From JBIKIW01 sp044361365 (GTDB lineage: Bacteria > Patescibacteriota > JACMRA01), in the NCBI GenBank assembly GCA_044361365.1, contig JBIKIW010000014.1, positions 1 through 32,880 of the forward strand: a DNA stretch of 32,880 nt. Direction: 5' to 3'. The notes under the pieces are model-generated. The model had not been told where the DNA came from. It saw only the letters and a list, made by a program, of their open reading frames with translations, and did not search any database. Made by a program: the position numbers and the translations under genes. Shown here piece by piece: positions 8,123 to 15,828 of the stretch; the first letter of the stretch is position 1, and every line of letters starts with the position of its first letter.

Positions 8123-9205
8123 CTATTTCACCCGAAAAACTTTTGAAGCTAAGAAGAAGCTCGCAAATCCCCACAAGCTTAAAAATCCAAGTAGTTGTAA
8201 AACTGGAAGACTGAATATGCTCATACCATCGATGGTGATATATCTGATTGCTTGATTAAAGCTATACAAAGGCATTAATTTAGCGATAAAAGCCAACCAA
8301 CTTGGTAGTGATGACACAGGGAAAAAAGTTCCAGCCAAAATGAATTGTGGGAAAACAAATAAGTTAGCAATTGGAGTGGCGACTTCATCTGATTTGGCAA
8401 AACCAGCAACTGAATAACCAAAACCCAAGAAAACTAACAAGCCGATAAACATTACAACGCCCATTTCCAAAAGCCCTAGAAATCCATTACGTGGGCTAAA
8501 TTGAAAAATAATCGCAGCAACCAAAATCAGAGCTAAATTTTGAAGTAAAATAAAAATTGAACGACTGGCAGCTTCTCCCAAGATAAAAGAAGAAACCTTG
8601 GCAGGGCTGGCAAAAAGCCTTTTTAAAACCTTGTCTTTGCGTAAAGTCAAAAAGCTAAAAGCAACTCCAAAAACCGCCGCAGACATGATAGAATAACCCA
8701 AAATACCTGGCAAGACAAAGTCTATATAATTACTTTGACGACTATTAATTTTAGATTCGGTGATTTTGAAAATCTTCTGATTGTCTCTATTTTTTTGCAA
8801 AGTTAGTTCGGTGTTTATTTTTTCTAGGGATTCTTTAATTACACTTACATTTTCAGGTTTGTTGGCATTTGAGGTAAAAACAACTTCATTTTTGGAGTCG
8901 ATTCTGATTACACCATCTAAATTTCCCTGTTCTAGGTTTTTCTCTAAATTTTCTCTATCTTCAGACTCAGTAACTTTAAAGATTTGAACGCTTTCAAAGG
9001 ATTTTTTGAGTGGCTGATAAAAGCTGGCGTCGTCTTTAACAAGTCCAATTTTTATTTCAGGTTTGGAGTCGGTGGAAATAAATCCAAACAAAATCACAAA
9101 AACAACTGGGAACAAAAATCCGAAAGTCCAAGCTGATGGAGTGCGTAAAAGTGTAGTAAATGAGGCTTTAAAAAAACCTAAAAATTGTCGTAGAGCGTTG
9201 GGCAT
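8123..9205 (-). CDS. ABC-2 type transporter permease
   Basis: 360 aa with the ABC-2 permease layout: one N-terminal membrane helix (about 26-44), a large extracytoplasmic domain, then five or so helices in the C-terminal half (from about residue 165). It resembles DrrB/YhhJ-type export permeases. Its ATPase (9227-10072) is encoded 21 bases upstream on the same strand, so the two form an exporter for an unknown lipid, drug or polymer substrate. The start is an ATG with no clear ribosome binding site. Confidence 0.88.
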   Translation of the reverse strand: MPNALRQFLGFFKASFTTLLRTPSAWTFGFLFPVVFVILFGFISTDSKPEIKIGLVKDDASFYQPLKKSFESVQIFKVTESEDRENLEKNLEQGNLDGVIRIDSKNEVVFTSNANKPENVSVIKESLEKINTELTLQKNRDNQKIFKITESKINSRQSNYIDFVLPGILGYSIMSAAVFGVAFSFLTLRKDKVLKRLFASPAKVSSFILGEAASRSIFILLQNLALILVAAIIFQFSPRNGFLGLLEMGVVMFIGLLVFLGFGYSVAGFAKSDEVATPIANLFVFPQFILAGTFFPVSSLPSWLAFIAKLMPLYSFNQAIRYITIDGMSIFSLPVLQLLGFLSLWGFASFFLASKVFRVK

Positions 9206-9226
9206 AATAATTTATTTGTTTAAGTT

Positions 9227-10072
9227 CTAGTCTCTCCATTCTCTTCCAGTAAGGTCTAAAAAGACATCTTCAAGATTGGCTTGTAATTTAATTTGAGGTT
9301 TGGAAAACCCACGATCCAAAAGTTCTTGAATGAAGTTGCGTGGTGTGTTTATTTCGATAATTTTCCCCTGATCCATAACTGCCAAGCGGTCGCAAAGTTG
9401 CTCGGCTTCATCCATGTAGTGGGTAGTCAAAACAATAGTTTTTCGCTGACTTTTAAGCTTTTTAATCATATCCCAAAGGTTTCGGCGGGCTTGAGGGTCA
9501 AGACCTGTTGTGGGTTCGTCCAAAAAGATAATGTCAGGATTTGCAACCAAAGTAGAGGCGATTGAAAACCTTTGTTTTTGACCACCTGAAAGATCATCTA
9601 CATAGCTTTTAGCTTTTTCGGTGAGGCTTACGTTATCTAGTAATTGCATGGCATCTATTTTAACATTATAAATATTTGCAAAAAGTTCTAAAGATTCCAC
9701 GAGATTCAATTTTGGATAAAAACCAGCCGATTGCAACTGAATTCCAATAATACTTTTTACCTGTTGTGGGTAAATGTCAGCGTCTAACCCGTCGATCAAA
9801 ATCTGCCCAGAAGTTTTGTCTAAAACAGTTTCAATAACTTCTAAGGTGGTGGTTTTTCCAGCTCCATTTGGACCCAAAATTCCAAAAATTTCTCCTTTAT
9901 AAACATCAAAACTAATACCATCAATAGCTACAAAATCATCGTATTTTTTTACCAGATTTCTGACTTGAATCATTGGTCTAATGGTATCAATTGGAGTTTC
10001 TTTGATCAGAGCGACGCTTTTTACTTTACTTTTGGTTTTGCTGGATTTGGTTTTAGTTTTAGTGGTAGGCAT
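9227..10072 (-). CDS. ABC transporter ATP-binding protein, DrrA-like
   Basis: 281 aa. Walker A GPNGAGKT (67-74), signature LSGGQ (161-165), Walker B IIFLDEP (181-187), H-loop H218. This is the ATPase partner of the ABC-2 permease encoded just downstream (8123-9205). The first 30 residues are an unusual Lys/Thr/Ser-rich extension before the usual family start near IQVRNLVKKY; an internal ATG (residue 34) would remove it. The C-terminal tail NLEDVFLDLTGREWRD is typical of this subfamily. The gene is divergent from folD. Confidence 0.9.
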   Translation of the reverse strand: MPTTKTKTKSSKTKSKVKSVALIKETPIDTIRPMIQVRNLVKKYDDFVAIDGISFDVYKGEIFGILGPNGAGKTTTLEVIETVLDKTSGQILIDGLDADIYPQQVKSIIGIQLQSAGFYPKLNLVESLELFANIYNVKIDAMQLLDNVSLTEKAKSYVDDLSGGQKQRFSIASTLVANPDIIFLDEPTTGLDPQARRNLWDMIKKLKSQRKTIVLTTHYMDEAEQLCDRLAVMDQGKIIEINTPRNFIQELLDRGFSKPQIKLQANLEDVFLDLTGREWRD

Positions 10073-10143
10073 ACAAGCTTTAAAAGGCTAAACAAAAAAA
10101 TCAACCATTTGTCAAAAATATTTTAATTCAATGTAGTTTATAG

Positions 10144-10986
10144 GTGCTGTACGACAATTCGTCTTTAAAAAAAAGATTCGGGAGTTTTTTGACTCAGAAA
10201 ATTGCAAATTTAAACCCAAAACCTGAGCTTGAAATTGTCTTAATCGGAGAAAATTTAGCCTCACTAAAATACATTGGGATCAAACAAAAAATAGGTATCC
10301 AAATTGGACTTACAGTTAATTTAAATCAGTTTGAAACCTCTGTTTTGGAAAGCAAAATTGAACAGATTTTAGAGGAAGTTAAAGCTAATTCCAAAGGCTT
10401 GATTTTTCAGCTTCCGGTGCCTGATAATTTCAACCAATTTGTACCCAAAACCCCACTCAAAAGCGATGTGGATTTACTCGGTGAAAATAGTTTTTTACTT
10501 TGGGATAAAGGGTTTTTACCACCCACAATCGGAGCTATAGATTTGGTTTTAAAAGAGATTTTAGATTGGGGAAGTGATCTGGAATTTCAGGATTTTATAA
10601 CTCAAAAAATAGATTTGTCTGGCAAAACTGTGGCTGTGATCGGGCAGGGGATTTTGGTTGGAAATCCGCTCCTTCGCTACCTAAAAGAAAGACACGCAAC
10701 TATCGTCTCAATCAACAAAAATACTAAGAATCCTAAAGAATTTACCAAAGCCAGCGACATTCTAATTTGTGCCGCCGGAAGTCCAGAGTTAATCGATAAA
10801 ACCTGGGTAAATCCAAACACAATCGTGATTGATGCGTCCACCTCCGAATCTGACGGAATCTTGGTTGGTGATGTGAAAGCAGACAGTCTTTTTGAAACCA
10901 ATATTTTATGTGCAAGTCCAGGTGGAATAGGCAGAATTACCGTATTTTATCTATTTTATAATCTTTGCAGGTTAGGGGAGGTTTGA
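10144..10986 (+). CDS. folD: Bifunctional methylenetetrahydrofolate dehydrogenase / cyclohydrolase
   Basis: Interconverts 5,10-methylene-, methenyl- and 10-formyl-tetrahydrofolate in the cytoplasm with NADP. 280 aa, normal for FolD. Visible landmarks: the Tyr-x3-Lys catalytic pair (Y43, K47 in YIGIKQK), QLPVP (89-93), the acidic DVD (108-110), the nucleotide-binding GQGILVGNP (167-175) and the C-terminal PGGIGRIT, where Arg replaces the usual Pro of PGGVGPMT. The start is GTG. It stands alone; no other folate gene is in the window. Confidence 0.9.
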   Translation: MLYDNSSLKKRFGSFLTQKIANLNPKPELEIVLIGENLASLKYIGIKQKIGIQIGLTVNLNQFETSVLESKIEQILEEVKANSKGLIFQLPVPDNFNQFVPKTPLKSDVDLLGENSFLLWDKGFLPPTIGAIDLVLKEILDWGSDLEFQDFITQKIDLSGKTVAVIGQGILVGNPLLRYLKERHATIVSINKNTKNPKEFTKASDILICAAGSPELIDKTWVNPNTIVIDASTSESDGILVGDVKADSLFETNILCASPGGIGRITVFYLFYNLCRLGEV

Positions 10987-11059
10987 TGGGTGAATTTTAC
11001 TTTTGTATGAATTGTTTTTAATAAGTAGATCCGGAGATTCAGCTTAAACTAATAAAATT

Positions 11060-11713
11060 ATGAACCAAGCTCAAACTTTTCAACCAACATTTTTACAAAA
11101 ACTTTTGGGCAAGGATTATAAATGGCATTGGCCAATTTTGTCTTGTCTTGTAATTCTGATTATTTACTTTTTGCCTTTTAATATGTTTTTTTGGGGTATG
11201 AGATCGGTTTATTATCCAATTTTAGGTTTCTTTCTTGTAAATATTATTCACACTTATTTTACCACCAAAAACTATTCTTACTTAAAGCTCAGCTGGAATT
11301 CAGTCAAATTAAATTTTATTTACTTCAGTCCTTTTTTTACCGTTTTGCTTGTTTTGTATCTTTTGAAATGGTATCCACAAGAAGGTTTAAGCTATTTAAA
11401 TAGAGGAATTCCAAACACTCAATTTGTTATTTTCTATAGTTTTATATCAGTCCCACTTCAACAAACTCTGATTTTCGGTGAGCTATTTAACAAATTAAAG
11501 CCGCACTTCTCTCCAAAAATAACTGTAATTTTGTTGGCTACATTTTATAGCCTGATGCACATTTATTACCCGCAACCATTTTTAATTTTGATATTTACTT
11601 TTGTTTTTGGAATTCTTTGGTCGATAATTAGATTTAAAAGCGACTCAATAATTGGAAATATTTTGGTACATGTTTTGATTGGTTTATTTAGTTTTTACTT
11701 GCAGTTTGCTTGA
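11060..11713 (+). CDS. CPBP-like intramembrane protein fused to an ABC-permease N-terminus
   Basis: 217 aa with about six membrane segments. The C-terminal half has the outline of the CPBP (Abi/CAAX protease) family: an FYSLMH motif with H167 and a second His at H204. The EExxxR motif is replaced by Q134-Q135 and the Arg is missing, so protease activity is doubtful. The first 22 residues (MNQAQTFQPTFLQKLLGKDY plus KW) are nearly those of the ABC-2 permease at 12596-13423 (16 of 22 identical), and a relic of that permease's 3' end follows the stop. The gene therefore appears to have replaced the middle of a permease copy. Family call moderately sure; function unknown. Confidence 0.65.
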   Translation: MNQAQTFQPTFLQKLLGKDYKWHWPILSCLVILIIYFLPFNMFFWGMRSVYYPILGFFLVNIIHTYFTTKNYSYLKLSWNSVKLNFIYFSPFFTVLLVLYLLKWYPQEGLSYLNRGIPNTQFVIFYSFISVPLQQTLIFGELFNKLKPHFSPKITVILLATFYSLMHIYYPQPFLILIFTFVFGILWSIIRFKSDSIIGNILVHVLIGLFSFYLQFA

Positions 11714-11727
11714 TTTTTTTGGACTTT

Positions 11728-11780
11728 ATTTTGATTTTTAAATTAATCCGAAGCGGAATGAAAGTGTGTGGTTGTGATTA
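11728..11780 (+). pseudogene. Relic of the 3' end of an ABC-2 permease gene
   Basis: A 19-base stretch (11750-11768, GAAGCGGAATGAAAGTGTG) is identical to the end of the intact permease gene at 13396-13414, with weaker similarity on both sides. It is non-coding here, just past the CPBP-like gene. Confidence 0.65.
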
Positions 11781-11839
11781 AATTTTTAATGGTAAATTAT
11801 AAAGGATCAATTGCAATACGGTGGTTTATACTATGAGGC

Positions 11840-11877
11840 TTGACAATACTACAACAAGGTAGCACTATTTCTGCTAC
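11840..11877 (+). promoter_or_regulatory. vapBC promoter with overlapping inverted repeat
   Basis: A perfect -35 TTGACA (11840-11845) is followed by the inverted repeat GTAGCA-CTATTTC-TGCTAC (11859-11864, 11872-11877), which covers the expected -10 region (CACTAT at 11863-11868, a weak match). The repeat ends 16 bases before the antitoxin ATG. An operator here fits the autoregulation usual for VapBC complexes. Confidence 0.55.
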
Positions 11878-11893
11878 AAATATTTACCACATT

Positions 11894-12166
11894 ATGATTA
11901 CCACAAAAAATGCAAGTACGAGTATCAGAATTGATTCAGAAATTAAAAATCGAATAGAGATTTTAGCCAAGAATAAGCGTTCCAAATTTACTAAGTTTTT
12001 GTCCGAAATCCTACAAGAATATCTTGATAAAGAAGAGAAAAAATATAAACTTTTGGCATTTACAAAGCTACAGAAAGAACTGCAAGAAATTGAAAACTGG
12101 ACAGCCAAAGACGAGCTGGAGGCGATTGAAAAAAGCAAAGTCTCTAAAAATTTAAACCCTGAGTAA
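11894..12166 (+). CDS. VapB-like antitoxin
   Basis: 90 aa starting at ATG 11894; the frame extends upstream only to a TTG that forms the promoter -35. The N-terminus (about 5-40: STSIRIDSEIKNRIEILAKN) looks like a ribbon-helix-helix DNA-binding domain. The charged C-terminal helix should wrap the toxin. It is followed after two bases by the PIN-domain toxin, the standard order for type II toxin-antitoxin operons. Likely autorepressor at the inverted repeat upstream. Assignment rests mainly on context and the N-terminal pattern. Confidence 0.75.
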   Translation: MITTKNASTSIRIDSEIKNRIEILAKNKRSKFTKFLSEILQEYLDKEEKKYKLLAFTKLQKELQEIENWTAKDELEAIEKSKVSKNLNPE

Positions 12167-12168
12167 AT

Positions 12169-12573
12169 ATGTATTGCCTAGACACAAATATACTCATTTT
12201 TTATATAAAAAACCTAAATCAAAAATTAAATTTACAGATTTTAAAATTTTTGGAAAAAGATAAGATTTGCATCAATTCAATAACGATAAGTGAGTTTTTG
12301 TATTATTCCTACAAAAATAACGCCACAAAATCTCTCCACAAACGCAAAGAGCTGTTATCAGTTTTTTCGGCTTTTAGTTTTGATTCAAAATCCGCTGATA
12401 TTTTTGCCCAAACCAAAGCTACTTTAGAAATAAGGGGTCAAAAAATTGCCGACACAGATCTTCAAATTGCCTCAATTTGTTTGGCAAACAACCTGACTTT
12501 GGTAACCAACAACACCAAACATTTTGAAAATATAAAAGGGTTAAAAATTGAAGATTGGACTGAAACAAGTTGA
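12169..12573 (+). CDS. VapC-like PIN-domain ribonuclease toxin
   Basis: 134 aa. Visible PIN active-site acids: D5 (CLDTNILI), E42 (TISEF), and D95/D97 (IADTDLQIAS), followed by LVTNNTKHF near 111-119, a typical PIN C-terminal motif. These bind Mg/Mn for RNA cleavage; VapC targets are usually tRNA or rRNA. The start is ATG two bases after the antitoxin stop. It ends 22 bases before the ABC-2 permease start, so the pair has been placed between the CPBP chimera with its permease relic and the intact permease. Confidence 0.88.
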   Translation: MYCLDTNILIFYIKNLNQKLNLQILKFLEKDKICINSITISEFLYYSYKNNATKSLHKRKELLSVFSAFSFDSKSADIFAQTKATLEIRGQKIADTDLQIASICLANNLTLVTNNTKHFENIKGLKIEDWTETS

Positions 12574-12595
12574 GGTCGAAATTAGATATAAAATT

Positions 12596-13423
12596 ATGAC
12601 CCAAGCTCAAACTTTCCAACCAACTTTCATGCAAAAATTTTTGGGCAGGAATTACAAGTGGTGGTATATTTTGAAGTACAATTTGGTTGCTGCTTCTGGC
12701 GGTCTTGGAGCTAATTTTTACCAAATGCTTGGCACAAGTTTTGAGTCACTGGTGGTTTTTTATGTTTGGTTTTCAAATGGAAATTCTAGCGAAATCATCA
12801 CCTACCTTTTAATCGGACGAATTTACAAATCTATTCCCGAAAATTATTTTTACAATTCTTTTGGGCAAGATGTAATTGACGGAAAAATTGTAAATCAGAT
12901 TATCACACCACAGCCGTTTATCAAGTTTTTGTATGTTAAGATGATAGGGAGAAGAGTTTTAAGAAATATTTTGGAATCTTTATCTTACATCCTGGCTGGG
13001 ATAATTTTTGTGGCAGTTACTAAGGTTGAAATTATTTTTAGTTGGAGGTTTTTGATCTTAATTTTGTTTATTCCAATTACTTTTTCAATCAATCACTTTT
13101 TTGGAGTTTTGATAGGAGCGGTTGGTTTTTTTCTAAAAGATAGTAGGGAATTTGCAGGTTTTGCAGGAAGCTATCTTACACTTAGAAGTATTTTGAGTGG
13201 AATGATTTTACCACTTGATAAAGCTCCGTTTTCAGGCTTTTTTCAACTAACACCTTACGCTTGGGTTTTACATCACCAGGTTCAAATTTATCTTGGGAAA
13301 TATACCCCGTTTGAGACTTTTTATGTCCTTTTAGGAGGTATTTTTTGGTGTATTATTCTATATTTTCTGGCTAATTTTGTTTTTAAAATGGGGTTGAAGC
13401 GGAATGAAAGTGTGGGATTGTAA
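12596..13423 (+). CDS. ABC-2 family permease without a neighbouring ATPase
   Basis: 275 aa from ATG 12596; the frame extends further upstream into the end of vapC, but the ATG matches the homologous start at 11060, and both lie in the same context (TAAAATTATGA). Six or so membrane segments, with the QKFLGRNYKWWYILKYN N-terminus and the SYLTLRSILSGMILPLD segment typical of the ABC-2 permeases that come in pairs with a NatA-like ATPase. Neither the partner permease nor an ATPase adjoins it, although a relic of a second permease copy flanks vapBC on the other side (11060-11080 codons and 11728-11780). Substrate unknown. Confidence 0.8.
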   Translation: MTQAQTFQPTFMQKFLGRNYKWWYILKYNLVAASGGLGANFYQMLGTSFESLVVFYVWFSNGNSSEIITYLLIGRIYKSIPENYFYNSFGQDVIDGKIVNQIITPQPFIKFLYVKMIGRRVLRNILESLSYILAGIIFVAVTKVEIIFSWRFLILILFIPITFSINHFFGVLIGAVGFFLKDSREFAGFAGSYLTLRSILSGMILPLDKAPFSGFFQLTPYAWVLHHQVQIYLGKYTPFETFYVLLGGIFWCIILYFLANFVFKMGLKRNESVGL

Positions 13424-13451
13424 TTACCATAAATTTCTTAAACGAAATATT

Positions 13452-13874
13452 TTATTCCATCGCCACAAACTCCAGTTTGATATTATCGGGGTCGTTGAAA
13501 TATACAGCATAATAGCTCTTACTTCCCACATTTTTGGCGTATCTTGGATATTCAGCAGGTTCGTCTAAAATCTCTACCTCGAAATTTCTAGCAATCTCAA
13601 AAACTTCATCAACTAGCTCTTTTCTTTCTATTCTAAAACAAAAATGGTGAATTCCAGGGTCGTAAAGTTTATGCTCATTTTTCACCTGATCGGTTTCGCC
13701 AGCGTACACCAAAAATTCAGGCATGTTTTTAGTATTTTCAGGTGGAGTCCAGCTACAAACATCCTCACTAGCGTAATGTCTTTGGTACCCAAAAGGTTTT
13801 AGAATTGCATAATAAAATTCGCTAGATTTTTTGAGGTTTGCTGAAGTTAGGGCAAGGTGGTGCAGGCTGAGCAT
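13452..13874 (-). CDS. VOC (glyoxalase / bleomycin-resistance) family protein
   Basis: 140 aa with the two beta-alpha-beta-beta-beta modules of the vicinal oxygen chelate fold: LHHLALTSANLKKSSEFYYA at the start, GIHHFCFRIERKELVDEVFE in the middle and YYAVYFNDPDNIKLEFVAME at the end. Candidate metal ligands are the His near residue 5, the His of GIHHF and the Glu of KLEFV. Members include lyases, dioxygenases and antibiotic-binding proteins; nothing here fixes the substrate. It lies two bases after the LexA-like gene on the same strand and probably shares its transcript. Confidence 0.85.
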   Translation of the reverse strand: MLSLHHLALTSANLKKSSEFYYAILKPFGYQRHYASEDVCSWTPPENTKNMPEFLVYAGETDQVKNEHKLYDPGIHHFCFRIERKELVDEVFEIARNFEVEILDEPAEYPRYAKNVGSKSYYAVYFNDPDNIKLEFVAME

Positions 13875-13876
13875 GG

Positions 13877-14488
13877 TTAATAATCAATATTTGAAATTAC
13901 AGCTTTAATCACCCCTTGAAACTGAAAATCATCTTTTTCTGAAACCAGAACAGGCTTGTAATCTTTGTTTAAAGAAATTAGTTTATAATTTTCGCCTTCT
14001 TTAATTACATTTTTTATTTTAGGTAGTCCGTTGTGAATAACAACATATGTTTTTAAACCATCAAAAGAACTTTTCTTAACTAAAACCAGGTCATTCTCCT
14101 TGATTAAAGGGTTCATAGAGTTGCCAACAGCTTTCACTAAAAACAAATCGTCAGGATTTAAAATACCCAAAGTTTTTGTCGGTAGCGGAACATAATCCAT
14201 TATATTTTCTTGATCAAACAGACCTTCTTCACCACAACTCGCCATTCCATACAAAGGAAAATTAAAAGTGTCTGACACTAATTCTTTAGAGGCATTTATA
14301 GCACCAGTTACAGGATTTTTCCTTAGATACCCCTTTTTTTCGAGTTGTTTAATATGGTGATTTATTTTCTGAGGTTGATCCCTGCCTTCGCCGATAGCTT
14401 CTCCAATATCACGCAAAGAACTAGTCAAATAATCTGTGTTTTCGGTAAGTAAATCAAGAATTTTTCGCTGGATATTGTGTAATTTCAT
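13877..14488 (-). CDS. lexA: LexA-like self-cleaving transcriptional repressor
   Basis: I start at ATG 14488 (MKLHNIQRKILDLL, the normal LexA N-terminus); an upstream in-frame ATG at 14542 would add 18 residues and place the operator-like palindrome inside the gene. The protein has an N-terminal winged helix and a C-terminal S24 peptidase: cleavage site MASCGE with Cys-Gly (C85-G86 from this start), catalytic Ser in GNSMNP (S124) and Lys in PKIKNV (K159). LexA usually has Ala-Gly; Cys-Gly is the bond cut in UmuD. Expected role is DNA-damage control. It is divergent from the TIR cassette, so it or the shared region may influence cassette expression. Confidence 0.82.
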   Translation of the reverse strand: MKLHNIQRKILDLLTENTDYLTSSLRDIGEAIGEGRDQPQKINHHIKQLEKKGYLRKNPVTGAINASKELVSDTFNFPLYGMASCGEEGLFDQENIMDYVPLPTKTLGILNPDDLFLVKAVGNSMNPLIKENDLVLVKKSSFDGLKTYVVIHNGLPKIKNVIKEGENYKLISLNKDYKPVLVSEKDDFQFQGVIKAVISNIDY

Positions 14489-14498
14489 AGAAAATAAG

Positions 14499-14520
14499 AG
14501 GTTAATAACCTTTATTAAGG
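14499..14520. promoter_or_regulatory. Palindromes upstream of the LexA-like gene, candidate operator
   Basis: AGGTTAATAACCT (14499-14511) is a perfect 13-base palindrome ten bases before the lexA ATG. It overlaps a second, CCTTTATTAAGG (14509-14520). Position fits autorepression; no other copy of the motif was noticed in the window. Confidence 0.5.
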
Positions 14521-14576
14521 GGGGTAAGTTAAATAATGTCAAATGTTTAGCTTTGAGATTAGAGTTAATAAAAAAC

Positions 14577-14606
14577 TTGACAACAATTAAAACCTTAGAG
14601 TGTACT
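14577..14606 (+). promoter_or_regulatory. Candidate promoter of the TIR cassette
   Basis: -35 TTGACA (14577-14582), 18-base spacer, -10-like TGTACT (14601-14606). The first ATG of the cassette is at 14615, so the transcript would be leaderless or nearly so. Confidence 0.45.
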
Positions 14607-14614
14607 TATTTGTT

Positions 14615-14791
14615 ATGGCAACAAACCCACCAAAAAACAACTCACGAGTTGGAGCAGTAAAAGACAGGAGTCAAACCCAAGCTCCAAATGGTAACTACAT
14701 CAAAAGAGATACCAAAACAGGGAAATTTATGGATCAAAAAACCTCCAGCCCAAAACCTTTTAAGGGAGTTAGGAAGGAGAAAAAGAAGTAA
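14615..14791 (+). CDS. Small basic protein, first gene of the TIR cassette
   Basis: 58 aa from ATG 14615 (a GTG at 14600 is in frame but lies on the -10 region). Very basic, no membrane segment, with NNSRVGAVKDRSQTQAPNG, KRDTKTGKFMDQK and a C-terminal PFKGVRKEKKK. From memory, short proteins with this NNSRxGAVxxRSQ...KRDxxTGxFMDxK pattern occur in many bacteria as hypothetical proteins. The stop is two bases before the TIR gene, so it belongs to the operon. Function unknown; binding of nucleic acid or of an anionic partner is a guess from charge alone. Confidence 0.75.
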   Translation: MATNPPKNNSRVGAVKDRSQTQAPNGNYIKRDTKTGKFMDQKTSSPKPFKGVRKEKKK

Positions 14792-14793
14792 AT

Positions 14794-15336
14794 ATGTCAA
14801 ACATAAATTATTATAATAAGTCATATTTCTTAGACAAAGGAAGAGCTTTTACCAGATCACAAAAATTATCTTTTTCTAATCAAAAAAGTATTGGAAAATA
14901 TGATATTTTTTTATCACACAGTTTTAAAGATAAAAGCATTATACAAGGCATATACCAAGAGCTTAGCAATTTTGGCTTTGTTGTTTATGTTGATTGGATT
15001 GTCGAAGGTGAGATTTTAGATAGAACAAAAGTAGATAAAAAAACCGCTGAAACTTTGAAAGAAAGAATGAACAATTCCAAATGTCTTATTTTTGCAACCT
15101 CTATAAATTCATTAAATTCAAAATGGACACCATGGGAGTTGGGTTATATGGATGCGAAAACTGGAAAATGTGCATTATTACCAATAAAAGAAAGTGAGTC
15201 TGATAATTTTAACGGACAAGAGTATTTTCAACTATACCCTTTAATCGATAAGGCAAAAGCCAAGGAAACTAAAGTTGATGCAATTTGGGTAAATGAGCTT
15301 GATACATCAAAAAATTTGAAAAGTTGGATAAAATAG
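14794..15336 (+). CDS. TIR-domain protein
   Basis: 180 aa. The TIR core begins at YDIFLSHSFKD (36-46) and includes YVDWIVEGE, and SKWTPWELGYMDA, where E115 matches the catalytic glutamate of NAD-consuming TIR domains (the W-x-x-W-E-L region after alpha-C). About 35 residues of unknown role precede it. TIR proteins of this type either degrade NAD+ or make cyclic-ADP-ribose-like signals in phage defence. It is preceded by the small basic protein (2-base gap) and followed by the membrane protein (4-base gap). Fold is confident; activity inferred. Confidence 0.85.
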   Translation: MSNINYYNKSYFLDKGRAFTRSQKLSFSNQKSIGKYDIFLSHSFKDKSIIQGIYQELSNFGFVVYVDWIVEGEILDRTKVDKKTAETLKERMNNSKCLIFATSINSLNSKWTPWELGYMDAKTGKCALLPIKESESDNFNGQEYFQLYPLIDKAKAKETKVDAIWVNELDTSKNLKSWIK

Positions 15337-15340
15337 GTTT

Positions 15341-15823
15341 ATGAAATTTATAAAATACCTTTTCAGTTGCTTTAAAGATTGGGAAAATAAAGAAAAATGC
15401 GAATGTGAACAAAGAAAGATTAAACATTTAGAATTTATACAAGCGAGTATAATTAGAATGGCTGCGAACTCATTTTTGATAAAAAATTGGTGTGTAACGC
15501 TTATTACTAGTTTATCAACGGCAGTTTTAGTTTTAGGTAAAGATGATATGATAAAGAATCAAATTATCATCGCACTAACTATACCTGTATTAATTTTTTG
15601 GGTGCTAGATAGCTTTTTCTTATCACAAGAGAGAAAGTTTATAAAACTCTACAACAGGGTGTCTAAATTAGATACCAAGTATATTGATTATTCGATGAAT
15701 ATAAATGAAATAGACGGTTTTAGGCAGAGCTGGATAGGTAGTATGTTTTCAAAGACAAAATTACTATTCTATATACCGATATTAATAACTTTAACCACTA
15801 TTATATATTTAATTAACCAATAA
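15341..15823 (+). CDS. Three-helix membrane protein between two TIR genes, candidate effector
   Basis: 160 aa. A cytoplasmic Cys/Lys/Glu-rich start leads into IKHLEFIQASIIRMAANSFL, then helices at about 50-68 and 75-95, a cytoplasmic stretch (SQERKFIKLYNRVSK onward) and a last helix near 138-158. From memory, this family of roughly 150-180 aa proteins is widespread, unnamed, and often near TIR genes; I cannot check that here. It recalls the SLATT-type effectors that depolarise membranes in nucleotide-signalling defence systems, but I see no firm SLATT signature. In this operon it is the only non-TIR component able to act as an effector. Confidence 0.75.
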   Translation: MKFIKYLFSCFKDWENKEKCECEQRKIKHLEFIQASIIRMAANSFLIKNWCVTLITSLSTAVLVLGKDDMIKNQIIIALTIPVLIFWVLDSFFLSQERKFIKLYNRVSKLDTKYIDYSMNINEIDGFRQSWIGSMFSKTKLLFYIPILITLTTIIYLINQ

Positions 15824-15828
15824 GAATT

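Noticed and set aside
14600..14614. GTG start for the small basic protein
   Set aside because: It overlaps the -10-like TGTACT; ATG 14615 fits the family pattern better.
15341..15823. Confident SLATT-family effector
   Set aside because: The topology is suggestive, but I cannot see a signature that separates it from other small membrane proteins, so the name is withheld.
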